NCBI GenBank assembly: GCA_019237205.1
Contig: JAFAHO010000262.1
Coordinates: 1-64,000, forward strand
Source: Hyphomicrobiales bacterium
Lineage (GTDB): Bacteria; Pseudomonadota; Alphaproteobacteria; Rhizobiales; Beijerinckiaceae
DNA: 64,000 nt
Reading direction: 5' to 3'
Shown here: piece by piece, positions 22,572 through 32,126 of the stretch
How positions within the stretch are numbered: the stretch's first letter is position 1
Layout: each line of letters opens with the position of its first letter
Made by a program: the position numbers and the translations under genes
Notes under the pieces: model-generated
What the model was told of the DNA's origin: nothing
The model's input: the letters and a program-made list of their open reading frames with translations, nothing else
Databases searched by the model: none

Positions 22572-23621
22572 CTATTGAGCGAGCCAGGCGTTGAAACGCT
22601 TCACCAGATCCTCGCCATTGTCGCCCCAGAATTCGACATCGCCGACCAGATAGGTCTTCATGTGGTCCGGCGCGGTGGGCAGCTTTGGCAGAACGTCCTT
22701 GGGAACAAAGGGCGTAGCGTCCGCCAGAACGGGACCGTAGGGGATGTAGCGGCCAAGCTGCGCGCTCACTTCGGGCTCGGCGGCGTAGGCCAGATATTTG
22801 TACGCGAGGTCGAGGTTCTTGGCGCCTTTCGGAATGGCGATCATGTCGTATTCGACGATCTGGTCGTTCCAGACGATCGCGAATGGCCGATTGTCATGGT
22901 CGATCGCACTTTGAATGCGCCCGTTCCATGCGGTCGTCATCACCACTTCCTTGGAGGCGAGGAGTTGCGGCGGTTGGGCGCCGGCGTCCCACCAGACGAT
23001 ATCGTTCTTGATCGTGTCGAGCTTGTTGAAGGCGCGATCGACGCCCTCGGGCGTCCCCAGCACCTTGTAGACGTCGGCGATCGGCACGCCATCGGCCATC
23101 AGCGCCCATTCGAGATTCTGCGCCGGCGCCTTGCGCATGGCGCGCTTGCCCGGGAATTTCTTAGTGTCGAAAATATCGAGCACGGACGTCGGCGCCTCTT
23201 TCAGGACTGTCGTGTCGTAAGCCAGCACGTCGCCGTAGACGTCGATGCCGACGCCGCAGTCGAGCGCCGTGCCGGGTAGGAACTTCGAACGGTCGGCGAT
23301 CTTCGAATAGTCGAGATGAATCAGAACACCCGCGTCGCAGCCCTGCAGGACGGTCGACGTCTCGACCGTGACCAGATCGATCGGCACATTGCCCGTCTCA
23401 ACCATCGCCTTGATTTTGCCGAGCTCGCCGGTATATTCCTGCTCGTTGAACTTGATCCCCGTTTTCTTGGCGAAAGGCTCGAACCAAGCCTGATGCAGCG
23501 CGGCCTGCCACGCGCCGCCAGTCGCCATGACGGTGAGTTCTTCAGCGCCGGCGGTCTGGGGCTGAAAAATCAGCGCGGCGCCCGCCAAGCCGAGCAAAGT
23601 CGTCCTGCGCAGTCCATTCAT
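22572..23621 (-). CDS. ABC transporter extracellular solute-binding protein (polyamine-type)
   Basis: Signal peptide MNGLRRTTLLGLAGAALIFQPQTAGA; PotD/PotF-like architecture ELTVMATGGAWQAALHQAWFEPFAKKTGIKF. Confidence 0.88.
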   Translation of the reverse strand: MNGLRRTTLLGLAGAALIFQPQTAGAEELTVMATGGAWQAALHQAWFEPFAKKTGIKFNEQEYTGELGKIKAMVETGNVPIDLVTVETSTVLQGCDAGVLIHLDYSKIADRSKFLPGTALDCGVGIDVYGDVLAYDTTVLKEAPTSVLDIFDTKKFPGKRAMRKAPAQNLEWALMADGVPIADVYKVLGTPEGVDRAFNKLDTIKNDIVWWDAGAQPPQLLASKEVVMTTAWNGRIQSAIDHDNRPFAIVWNDQIVEYDMIAIPKGAKNLDLAYKYLAYAAEPEVSAQLGRYIPYGPVLADATPFVPKDVLPKLPTAPDHMKTYLVGDVEFWGDNGEDLVKRFNAWLAQ

Positions 23622-24907
23622 GACGCTCTCCCAATACTTGGTTGATTGCCGTCGGCGACGGCGCTTGCCGGAAAGGCCCGGCAGTCGGTTGAAGACCAAA
23701 AAAGATCGACGGTTTCGTTCGTCGCAGCCGCCATTTCCGGGCCGACCTTGACCGTCAAGACCTGGCCGTTCGCCAGACGCGCAAGCAGACGCTGATGGTC
23801 GCCGTGATAGATCCGGTCATCGACCGTCGCCTGGTGGGAATTGTCCGTCGGTCCTCCGCCGGCGGACAGGGCGATCCGCTCCGGGCGAATCGTCAGGCGC
23901 ACGGGACCGCCGGGCCGAATGTCGCCGATAGAAAGCGCAGTCGCCTTCAGTCCGCCCGGGAGCGCGACGAGGCACTGGCCGGCGCCGACGCTCTCGACGA
24001 CTCCGTCCAGCGCGTTGTTCTCGCCGATGAAGCTCGCCACAAACTCCGTCGCTGGTTCGTTATAAAGGCCGTGCGGCGTTCCGATCTGAACAACGGCCCC
24101 ATGATCGAATACCGCCACGCGGTCGGACATCGTCAGCGCTTCGGTCTGGTCGTGCGTCACACAGACCATCGTCACTCCCAGCATCTCGTGGATTTGCTTC
24201 AACTCGATCTGCATGTGCTCGCGCAGCTTCTTGTCGAGCGCGCCAAGCGGTTCATCCATCAGGACGAGCGTCGGCTCGAAGACCAAAGCGCGCGCCAGCG
24301 CGACGCGCTGCTGTTGCCCGCCTGAAAGCTGGGCCGGCTTGCGATGCTTGAATTGCTCCAGTCGCACCATTTCGAGCGCTCGCCTGACGCGAGGCGCGAT
24401 ATCGGCCTTGGGCGTCTTTCTCACCGAAAGCGGAAAAGCGACGTTCTGCTCGACGCTCATGTGAGGGAAGAGCGCGTAGTTCTGGAAAACCATGCCGATG
24501 TTGCGTTCGTAAGGCGGAAGCCGATCGACCGACTTGCCGGCGAGGGTGATCACGCCTTGGCTCGGCCTTTCGAAGCCAGCCAGCATATTGAGGGTCGTGG
24601 TCTTGCCGGAACCGGATGGCCCGAGGAATGTCAGGAATTCGCCGCGCCCGACCGTCAGACGCAGTCGTTTGACGGCCTGGAAGTCGCCATACATCTTCTC
24701 GACGTCGATGAATTCGACGAACGTCTCGTCCCGGCTTCTCGCGCTCCGGGTCGAGTTGTCTGATCGGGTCGCCGTCGCTGCACTCGCATCCCGGCCTTCA
24801 GCGGGCTCCGCCCGGTCGTCCAGAGGACTGCCGCGAGAAGGCGAGGCGAGGTTGGGACCTGCGGCGAGGCCGCTGCGAGCGGTTGAGTCCTGCGTGGTCG
24901 AGACCAA
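23618..24907 (-). CDS. ABC transporter ATP-binding protein (PotA-like)
   Basis: Walker A GPSGSGKTT, LSGGQQQRVALARALV, Walker B LVLMDEPLGALD, C-terminal TOBE-like region. Confidence 0.95.
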   Translation of the reverse strand: MVSTTQDSTARSGLAAGPNLASPSRGSPLDDRAEPAEGRDASAATATRSDNSTRSARSRDETFVEFIDVEKMYGDFQAVKRLRLTVGRGEFLTFLGPSGSGKTTTLNMLAGFERPSQGVITLAGKSVDRLPPYERNIGMVFQNYALFPHMSVEQNVAFPLSVRKTPKADIAPRVRRALEMVRLEQFKHRKPAQLSGGQQQRVALARALVFEPTLVLMDEPLGALDKKLREHMQIELKQIHEMLGVTMVCVTHDQTEALTMSDRVAVFDHGAVVQIGTPHGLYNEPATEFVASFIGENNALDGVVESVGAGQCLVALPGGLKATALSIGDIRPGGPVRLTIRPERIALSAGGGPTDNSHQATVDDRIYHGDHQRLLARLANGQVLTVKVGPEMAAATNETVDLFWSSTDCRAFPASAVADGNQPSIGRAS

Positions 24908-24959
24908 TCGAGCACCTCGAGTCCGCGTGTGGTTGTCAGATTTATATGATCAGATAACT

Positions 24960-25100
24960 CCTGATTGAATGATGCTATAGCCATACAAGTTAGCGCGTCA
25001 ACCCCCCTTGCGGAATTATTTTCGCTAAAAAATACCGGATAAGTTAGTGAGCCCATTGCAGCGGCGATCGGATAAGCATAATTGTATGGCGTTTTGGCCT
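24960..25100. promoter_or_regulatory. Candidate MocR/GntR operator region between divergent transcription units
   Basis: Inverted repeat GCCATACAA (24980-24988) / TTGTATGGC (25082-25090) plus repeated GGATAAG(T/C)-type half-sites in an AT-rich intergenic stretch. Confidence 0.45.
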
Positions 25101-25132
25101 GTGTTAAGAAGGCCTTGTCCGGAGCTCAAAAG

Positions 25133-26518
25133 ATGCTCGACAAGCTCGAACTGCCTGACACTGACCGACCGGTCTATCAGCGCCTAGCCGATGCAATCGG
25201 CGAACGAATTGCGCGGGGCGAGCTGGTTGAGGGCGAACGCCTCCCGCCGCACCGCGAAATCGCGCGCGCTCTGGGCATCAATGTGACGACCGTGACCCGA
25301 GCCTTCTCCGCGTTGCAACAGCGCGGCCTCGTCGAGGCGCGCCCGGGGCGGGGAACGCTGATCGCCACCCGCACGGCGGACGAAGGCTCATTCAAATCCG
25401 CCCCGACCGACGAGGCTGGACTGATCGATCTATCGGTCAATCGCCCGCCAACCTCAGCCTATCTCGAAGCGCTGGCGACGCTGCTGCCGCGTCTCTCGAA
25501 GGATCGGCGTTTCGGGGCCGCACGGGACTATCATCCGCCGGAGGGCCCGATCTGGGCGCGCGCCGCGGTTGCCGACTGGCTCAATGGCGTCGCCGGCGAT
25601 CGCGATCCTGGCCGTGTGGTATTGACCGACGGCGCCCAGCACGGCCTAGCCTGCGTGTTGCGCGCCTTGACCCAACGTGGCGACGTCATTCTGGCCGATT
25701 CGATTACCTATCAAGGCATCAACGCGCTCTGCCGATCGCAGGGGCTCGAGCTGCGCGGATTGTCCATCGACCGAGACGGGATGCGACCGGAGGCGTTCGA
25801 GGCGGCTTGCGCGAGTTCGCGTCCTCGCGCGGTTTTCCTCGTGCCCAGCCTGCATAATCCAACAACGGTCACCTTGAGCGAAGAGCGCCGTCGCGCGCTT
25901 GCGGCGATCGCCCGCCGTCACAACGTGCTGATCATCGAAGACGACGTCTATCGCCCGCTACTCGATTCCGAGATTCCGTCATTTGCGGCCCTGGAGCCTG
26001 AACTCACCATTCACGTGAGCTGTCTCTCGAAATGCATCGCGCCAGGCCTTCGCTATGGCTTCGTGGTCGCGCCGCGCGCCGTCCTGGGCAACATCGCCGC
26101 TGCGTTGCGCATCGATCGCTGGAGCATCAGCCCGCTCACTTCGCTTGTGGCGACCAACATGCTTGAAGATGGAACGGCGCGCCGGATCGTCGACCTCCAG
26201 CGCGAGGAGTTGCGCCGACGGCAAGCCATCCTGCGCGATGCGCTCGCCGGGTTCGATGTGCAGACCCAGGAGACGTCGCCGCACGCCTGGCTGCACTTGC
26301 CCGAGCCCTGGCGCGGCGCTGTTTTCGCCCGCGCTTGTCGTCAGCGGGGCGTTGGCGTGCTGCCCGCCGATGCTTTCGCGATTGGACGCGAGACTTCAGC
26401 TCACGCCGTGCGCATCAACATCAGCGCGGCGCCCTCGCTTGCAGACCTGAGGCAAGCGCTCTCGACGATGGCCGACCTCCTGCACGCCGGTCATATCGAA
26501 ATCTCCGGCGCGGTCTGA
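25133..26518 (+). CDS. MocR-type regulator (GntR wHTH fused to class-I aminotransferase)
   Basis: VYQRLADAIGERIARGELVEGERLPPHREIARALGINVTTVTRAFSALQQRGLVEARPGRGT plus a PLP domain ending SCLSKCIAPGLRYGFVVAP. Confidence 0.93.
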   Translation: MLDKLELPDTDRPVYQRLADAIGERIARGELVEGERLPPHREIARALGINVTTVTRAFSALQQRGLVEARPGRGTLIATRTADEGSFKSAPTDEAGLIDLSVNRPPTSAYLEALATLLPRLSKDRRFGAARDYHPPEGPIWARAAVADWLNGVAGDRDPGRVVLTDGAQHGLACVLRALTQRGDVILADSITYQGINALCRSQGLELRGLSIDRDGMRPEAFEAACASSRPRAVFLVPSLHNPTTVTLSEERRRALAAIARRHNVLIIEDDVYRPLLDSEIPSFAALEPELTIHVSCLSKCIAPGLRYGFVVAPRAVLGNIAAALRIDRWSISPLTSLVATNMLEDGTARRIVDLQREELRRRQAILRDALAGFDVQTQETSPHAWLHLPEPWRGAVFARACRQRGVGVLPADAFAIGRETSAHAVRINISAAPSLADLRQALSTMADLLHAGHIEISGAV

Positions 26519-26524
26519 AAAGCC

Positions 26525-27772
26525 GTGGTCGCGCCGATCAAGACCCATATCGCGGTAGTCGGAGCCGGGATCATTGGCCTGGCTACGGCGTTTCGATTGG
26601 CCGCAGCTGGCCGGGAGGTCGTTGTCATCGACCCTAACGAGCCAGGTTCGGGCGCCTCCTGCGGCAATGCAGGAACATTGGCTCCATACGCCTGCGCGCC
26701 GGTCGGCAATCCCGACGTCCTTCGCAATCTGCCAGGCCTCCTCTTCAACGCGGAAAGCCCGCTCGCCATCAGACTGGCGGCGTCGCCAAGCCTCGTTCCG
26801 TGGCTGTCGCGCTTCGTTCGGCAGTCGCTGCCGGCCGCCGCGCGCCGCAACGGGGTCGCGCTCGCTGGCTTGCTAAGAGAGGCAATGCCGGCCTGGCGCG
26901 AACTTGCCGATCAAGCCCACGTGACGAACCTTTTGCGCTATGAGGGGTGCCTCTATCTCTATCGTGAAAAGGCGCCAGCGAAAGACTCAGAGTGGGGCGC
27001 CCGCCTGCGCAATGAAATGGGCGTCAGGCAAAAACGGCTGACGGCAGCCGAAGTCGCCGAGATGGAGCCCGCGCTTCCTCCAGTGGCAGGCGGCCTCCTC
27101 TTCCCGGATGCGGCCCACATCATCGATCCCGCCGTCCTGAGTGGACGGATGGCTGCCGCGACGGAATCGCTCGGCGCTTCGTTTCAGCGGGCTCGCGTAG
27201 AGCGGTTGGCGTCGCAAAACGGCGGGACAATCCGGCTGACCTGCGGCGATCGCATTGTGGATGCGCACACGGTCGTTCTCGCCGCCGGGGCGTGGTCCCA
27301 ATCCCTGGCCCTGCAAGTCGGCGACAAGATCCCGCTCGATACCGAGCGCGGCTATCACGTCGAGTTCGATATGGATTCTCCATTGATCAAGAGGCCGGTC
27401 AGCCCCATTGATCTCGGCCTCTACTTCACGCCGATGCTCGGGCGGTTGCGGGTCGCGGGAACAGTCGAGCTTGGCGGCCTCGCCGCGCCCCTCAATCCCG
27501 CACGAATCGCCCTTCTCGAACGGGGCGCGCGTAAGTTATTCCCCAATCTCGGACCCATGAGCGGGCAGTGGTTGGGCTTTCGCCCGTCGCTGCCCGATTC
27601 TCTGCCGGTCATCGGCCGTAGTCGTCACGGCGGAAATCTGATCCATGCATTCGGTCACGGTCACCTCGGGATGACCTTGGCGGCGATCACCAGCCGAGCG
27701 GTTGTGGGTCTGATCGAGCGGCGCAATGACCCTCCAGACCTTTCAGCCTTCGCACCTGACCGGTTCGGTTAG
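26525..27772 (+). CDS. FAD-dependent oxidoreductase, D-amino-acid dehydrogenase (DadA)-like
   Basis: [31 protein letters not shown]-terminal [43 protein letters not shown]. Confidence 0.9.
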   Translation: MVAPIKTHIAVVGAGIIGLATAFRLAAAGREVVVIDPNEPGSGASCGNAGTLAPYACAPVGNPDVLRNLPGLLFNAESPLAIRLAASPSLVPWLSRFVRQSLPAAARRNGVALAGLLREAMPAWRELADQAHVTNLLRYEGCLYLYREKAPAKDSEWGARLRNEMGVRQKRLTAAEVAEMEPALPPVAGGLLFPDAAHIIDPAVLSGRMAAATESLGASFQRARVERLASQNGGTIRLTCGDRIVDAHTVVLAAGAWSQSLALQVGDKIPLDTERGYHVEFDMDSPLIKRPVSPIDLGLYFTPMLGRLRVAGTVELGGLAAPLNPARIALLERGARKLFPNLGPMSGQWLGFRPSLPDSLPVIGRSRHGGNLIHAFGHGHLGMTLAAITSRAVVGLIERRNDPPDLSAFAPDRFG

Positions 27773-27853
27773 CCGCCTCTCGAGGCTGCAGACGCTGCCG
27801 GGTCCACGAATGAGAATTCCGCCGCGTCCGGTCCTGCGCTAAGCTCCCCTTGG

Positions 27854-28858
27854 ATGCGCGCGATGGTTCTCAGGCGGGCCGGCGAGCGGCTCGCGATCGA
27901 GGAGCGGCCCGAGCCAGAGCCGGGGCCGGGGCAGATTCGCGTGGCGGTCGAGGCCTGCGGCGTCTGCCGCACCGACCTGCACGTGGTCGACGGCGACCTG
28001 CCCGACCCGAAGCTGCCGATCGTGCCGGGGCATGAGATCGTCGGACGGATCGAGGCGGCGGGCGAGGGCGTCGGCCTGCCTCTCGGGTCCCGCGTCGGCG
28101 TCGCGTGGCTCGGCCATGCGTGCGGCCATTGTCCCTATTGCGTGAGCGCGCGCGAAAATCTCTGCGACACGCCGCTCTTCACCGGCTACACCCGCGATGG
28201 CGGATTCGCCACCCACACCATCGCCGAGGCAGCGTTTGCGTTCCCGCTCGCCGAGGACCTCGATCCGGTCGCCGCCGCGCCGCTGCTTTGCGCCGGGCTC
28301 ATCGGCTGGCGCTCGCTGAAAGCCGCGGGCGAGGGCGAGGCGATCGGCATCTACGGCTTCGGCGCGGCCGCCCATATCATTGCGCAGGTCTGCCGGTGGC
28401 AGGGGCGTCGCGTCTTCGCCTTCACCCGGCCGGGCGACGCGGCGGGGCAGCGGTTCGCGCTCTCGCTCGGGGCCGAATGGGCCGGCGGCTCGGACGAAAA
28501 GCCGCCCGCGCCGCTCGATGCGGCCATTCTGTTCGCCCCGGTCGGAGCGCTCGCGCCGCAGGCGCTGGCCGCCGTGCGCAAAGGCGGGCGGGTCGTCTGC
28601 GGCGGCATCTACATGAGCGACATCCCCTCGTTCCCCTATCGGCTCCTTTGGGAGGAGCGGAGCGTCGTTTCGGTCGCCAATCTGACGCGCGCCGACGGCC
28701 ACGAGTTTCTCGCGCTCGCACCGCGCGCCCAGGTGCGGACGACGACGAGGCCCTACGCGCTGGAAAAGGCGAATGAGGCGCTCGACGACCTGCGCGCCGG
28801 GCGGCTCGAGGGCGCTGCGGTGCTGGCGCCCTATTTTGCACATACTAAGAACGTATAA
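27854..28858 (+). CDS. Zinc-dependent alcohol dehydrogenase family protein
   Basis: [19 protein letters not shown]...[18 protein letters not shown]...[16 protein letters not shown]. Confidence 0.93.
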   Translation: MRAMVLRRAGERLAIEERPEPEPGPGQIRVAVEACGVCRTDLHVVDGDLPDPKLPIVPGHEIVGRIEAAGEGVGLPLGSRVGVAWLGHACGHCPYCVSARENLCDTPLFTGYTRDGGFATHTIAEAAFAFPLAEDLDPVAAAPLLCAGLIGWRSLKAAGEGEAIGIYGFGAAAHIIAQVCRWQGRRVFAFTRPGDAAGQRFALSLGAEWAGGSDEKPPAPLDAAILFAPVGALAPQALAAVRKGGRVVCGGIYMSDIPSFPYRLLWEERSVVSVANLTRADGHEFLALAPRAQVRTTTRPYALEKANEALDDLRAGRLEGAAVLAPYFAHTKNV

Positions 28859-29009
28859 TATGGCGCAGAAGTTGCAAAAAAGAGCACTTAAGCTTCTGCA
28901 AGAACTCATGACATGACGGATTTGGCGTCCGGGGACGCGCAGCCCGTATTTGTGGCCAGAGGTGCTTAGGGATCGCTCGATACCTGGGTGAGGGGAGCGC
29001 AGATACCCC

Positions 29010-29174
29010 TCAGGACCGTTCATCCTCCTCCGGCAGGTCGTCGTCGCTGATCGCCCGCCAGGCGGCGCCGTCGAGGTCCTCGAACTGGCCGTGCTTCAGC
29101 GCCCACAAGAAAGCCGCGAGGCCGAGCGCGCCGAGCGCGAGCGCAAGGGGCACGAGATAGACGAGGACGTTCAT
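29010..29174 (-). CDS. ccoS: cbb3-type cytochrome oxidase assembly protein CcoS (54 aa, absent from the supplied ORF track)
   Basis: MNVLVYLVPLALALGALGLAAFLWALKHGQFEDLDGAAWRAISDDDLPEEDERS*, matching CcoS; start overlaps the ccoI stop (ATGA). Confidence 0.93.
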   Translation of the reverse strand: MNVLVYLVPLALALGALGLAAFLWALKHGQFEDLDGAAWRAISDDDLPEEDERS

Positions 29175-31477
29175 TTCCCCTCTCCCCTTGCGGGAGAGGG
29201 GTCAGGGGTGAGGGGTCGCGCTTCAGGCGCATTCGACTTGGCCTCGTTCGACGCTTCACCCCTCATCCGGCTGCGCTGCGCGCGGCCACCTTCTCCCGCA
29301 AGGGGAGAAGGGGAACGCGCCCGCAGCGCGTTGACCGTCACCAGGATCGACGAGCCGGACATGGCGAGCGCGGCGATCAGCGGCGTCGCGAAGCCGAAGA
29401 TCGCGAGCGGCACCGCAACCAGGTTGTAAACGGCGGAGAGCCAGAGATTCTCCACCATCAGCCGGCGCGCCGTCGCCGCCAGAGAGAGTGCGTCGGCGAC
29501 CGGCTGGAGCCGCTCGCCGAGGAAGAGCGCATCGGCCTGCGCCTGCGCGATGTGCGCGGCCGAGATCGGCGAGATCGAGACATGCGCGGCGGCAAGCGCG
29601 GGCGCGTCATTGAGGCCGTCGCCGACCATCAGCGTCCGCTTGCCGGCGCCTGCGAGCGCCTCGAGACGCGCAATCTTGTCGGCGGGCTTGAGCCCGGCCT
29701 CGAACCGCGACACGCCGAGTTCGCGCGCGACGAGCGCGACCGCTGGCTGCCTGTCGCCCGACAGGATCTCGATCTCGTGATTGCGCGCAACGTCAGCAAT
29801 GACCGAGCTCGCGTCGGGCCGCAGCGATTGCCTCACCGCGAACACGACTGCGCGCTCAGGCGTTCTGAGCGCGATCAGCGAGGCGTCGGGCCATGCGGCC
29901 GCGATCGGAGCCGCATCGGCTTCCGCTTCGCACCAGGTGACGGAGCCGAACCTGACGCGCTCGCCGCAATGAAGCGCGCTGACGCCCTGCCCGGGGACTT
30001 CCTCCACGGCGATCGGCTCCCTCGCCCCGGACGCCTCGGCGACCGCCTTGGCCAGAGGATGCCTGCTCGAGAGCGCGAGAGAGCCTGCGAGCGCGAGGTC
30101 GGCGGCCTCGATGTCGGCGGCGTTGGCGAGGGTGGGGCGAGGCTGGGTCAGCGTGCCGGTCTTGTCGAACACGACCGTATCGGCTTCGGCCAAGCGTTCG
30201 AGCGCCTCGCCGGAATTGAGGATGAGCCCGCGCCGAAAGAGGGCGCCGGCGGCTACGACCTGCACCGCCGGGACAGCCAGTCCGAGCGCGCAGGGGCAGG
30301 TGATGATGAGGACGGTGATCGCGACGATGAGCGATTGCTGCCACCCCGCGCCCACAGCGAGCCAGCCGAGAAACGTCGCCAGCGCCGTCACATGGACAAC
30401 CGGCACGTAGAGCGCCGCCGCGCGGTCGGCGAGTTGCACATAGGAGGAGCGCTGCTCGACCGCCCTGACGAGCAGGCCATTGACTTCATCCAGGAGCGTT
30501 CCGCTCGCGGCGCTCTGAACCCGAACGCGCAAGGCCCCGCTCATGTTGACCGTTCCCGCATAGACCGAGGCCCCCGGCGAGACCGCTACCGGCGCCGTCT
30601 CGCCAGTCACCAGACTCTGGTCGATGTCCGAGCGTCCGTCCTCGACCGTCCCATCGACCGCGATGCGCTCTCCTGCGCGCACCAGCACGAGGTCGCCGGG
30701 TCGGATGGCGCCGATCGGCGTTTCGCGCGCTTCGCCTCCCTCGAAGAGTTTGACCGCGCGATCGGCGCGGATCGCAGAGAGGTTGAGCGCAAAGTCGCGC
30801 GTGCGCCGCCGCATGCGCCGGTCGAGAAACCGCCCGGCGAGCAGGAACATGAGCAGCATCACCGCGCTGTCGAAATAGGCGTCCCGCTCGTGGGCGAGCG
30901 TCTGGACGACCGACATGCCGAGCGCGAGCACGACGCCGAGCGAGATCGGCACGTCCATGTTGAGCGAGCGCGCCCGCAGCGCTTTGGCCGCGCTCTCGAA
31001 GAACGGCAGGCCGGCATAGGCCGCCGTCGGGAGCGCGACCAGGGCGCTGAGCCAGTGGAAGAGATCGCGCGTTGCGGAATTCGGGTCACTGTCGGCGCCG
31101 GCCCACAGCGAGACCGAGAGGAGCATCACGTTCATCGCGCCGAAAGCCGCGACCCCGAGACAGCGCAGGAGCCGCTTTTCCGCCTGCATCTCCACGCTGT
31201 CGACGACGCCGGAAGCGAAGGGAAAGGCGGGGTAGCCGAGCGCTTCGAGCCGTTCGAGGATCGCTGGCGGCTCGAGCGCGCCGTCGTCCCATTCGACTGT
31301 CACGCGCTTGCTCGCCAGATTGACGCGCGCGCCGCGGACGCCGTCCTGCCGGCGCAGACCTTTCTCGATCGTCGCGATGCAGGCGCCGCAAAAGACGCCG
31401 TCGACGACGAGATCCATCGCAGCCACTCCCTCGGAAGGGTGACGCACGAAAAGCGAGAGATCCTGCGCTTCCGACAC
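29171..31477 (-). CDS. ccoI: Heavy-metal (Cu) translocating P-type ATPase CcoI/FixI
   Basis: N-terminal HMA FCGACIATIEKGL, CPCALGLAVP, DKTGTLTQ, MVGDGLNDAPALA; located in the cco cluster. Confidence 0.95.
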   Translation of the reverse strand: MSEAQDLSLFVRHPSEGVAAMDLVVDGVFCGACIATIEKGLRRQDGVRGARVNLASKRVTVEWDDGALEPPAILERLEALGYPAFPFASGVVDSVEMQAEKRLLRCLGVAAFGAMNVMLLSVSLWAGADSDPNSATRDLFHWLSALVALPTAAYAGLPFFESAAKALRARSLNMDVPISLGVVLALGMSVVQTLAHERDAYFDSAVMLLMFLLAGRFLDRRMRRRTRDFALNLSAIRADRAVKLFEGGEARETPIGAIRPGDLVLVRAGERIAVDGTVEDGRSDIDQSLVTGETAPVAVSPGASVYAGTVNMSGALRVRVQSAASGTLLDEVNGLLVRAVEQRSSYVQLADRAAALYVPVVHVTALATFLGWLAVGAGWQQSLIVAITVLIITCPCALGLAVPAVQVVAAGALFRRGLILNSGEALERLAEADTVVFDKTGTLTQPRPTLANAADIEAADLALAGSLALSSRHPLAKAVAEASGAREPIAVEEVPGQGVSALHCGERVRFGSVTWCEAEADAAPIAAAWPDASLIALRTPERAVVFAVRQSLRPDASSVIADVARNHEIEILSGDRQPAVALVARELGVSRFEAGLKPADKIARLEALAGAGKRTLMVGDGLNDAPALAAAHVSISPISAAHIAQAQADALFLGERLQPVADALSLAATARRLMVENLWLSAVYNLVAVPLAIFGFATPLIAALAMSGSSILVTVNALRARSPSPLAGEGGRAQRSRMRGEASNEAKSNAPEARPLTPDPSPARGEGK
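29177..29313. repeat. Composite REP-like palindromic element overlapping the 3' end of ccoI
   Basis: Perfect hairpin CCCCTCTCCC-CTTGC-GGGAGAGGGG (29177-29201) plus CCCCTCATCCGGC...GGCCACCTTCTCCCGCAAGGGGAGAAGG; same architecture at 63840. Confidence 0.85.
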
Positions 31478-31487
31478 CCTCCGGCTC

Positions 31488-31979
31488 CTAGTTGGGCGCC
31501 GTATCCGCCACCGCGAGTTTGTTCTCGCTGCGGTAGAGACGCTCGGCGCCGCGGCTCGCCTCGATCACCAGCGTCCAGCGGCCCGGCCCGACCGGCGTCG
31601 CGACCCCCTCATAGTCCATGCCGTCGGAAGCGAGGCTCGCCTGACGGTCCTTCGCGGCGTCGAACGGATGCTGGAAGCGCGCCGTGACCTCAAGATCGGA
31701 AATCGGCGCGCCGGTCCGATCGCGGAACTCAACCATGACCCGCTCGCCCGGCCCCTCGGCCCGGGTCATCACGCTGGCGGTCCATCCCCGCTCGTCCTGC
31801 GCGCGGGCCTCGGCGATCCGCCGGTTGAAGGCCTGGCTCGCATCGTAAGGGTTTTCGAGCTCGGACCCGTGCAGCGTGTGCAGGGCGAAATAGATCAGCG
31901 CAACGTTCGCAGCGAACATCACGAGGAAGAACCCGCCCAGCATGGCGAGGACATGTCGTCCGGTCAGCTGTTCAGCCAC
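31488..31979 (-). CDS. ccoH: FixH family protein (CcoH)
   Basis: TM LAMLGGFFLVMFAANVALIYFALHT; NPYDASQAFNRRIAEARAQDERGW; cluster context. Confidence 0.9.
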   Translation of the reverse strand: MAEQLTGRHVLAMLGGFFLVMFAANVALIYFALHTLHGSELENPYDASQAFNRRIAEARAQDERGWTASVMTRAEGPGERVMVEFRDRTGAPISDLEVTARFQHPFDAAKDRQASLASDGMDYEGVATPVGPGRWTLVIEASRGAERLYRSENKLAVADTAPN

Positions 31980-32009
31980 AACCCCTTCTCCAACCGATCA
32001 CTCGCAGCG

Positions 32010-32098
32010 TCGCCCCGGCGCAAGCGGGGTCCAGACATGACTGGCGCCAAAGTTTCGACCGAGCAGCGGCGACGCTGGACCCCCGCGTTCGAGGGGTG
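32010..32098. repeat. Second palindromic intergenic repeat type between ccoH and ccoG
   Basis: ccccggcgcaagcggggtccag ... ctggacccccgcgttcgagggg inverted-repeat arms. Confidence 0.6.
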
Positions 32099-32126
32099 AG
32101 AGTGCTGGGAGCCGCCTTCGTCATGG

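Noticed and set aside
21663-23279. 538-aa plus-strand ORF antisense to the ABC permease and binding-protein genes
   Set aside because: Shadow frame with biased composition; the minus strand encodes clear transporter components.
29552-31687. 711-aa plus-strand ORF antisense to ccoI
   Set aside because: Arg/Asp/His-rich mirror frame typical of high-GC DNA; the opposite strand clearly encodes the CcoI ATPase.
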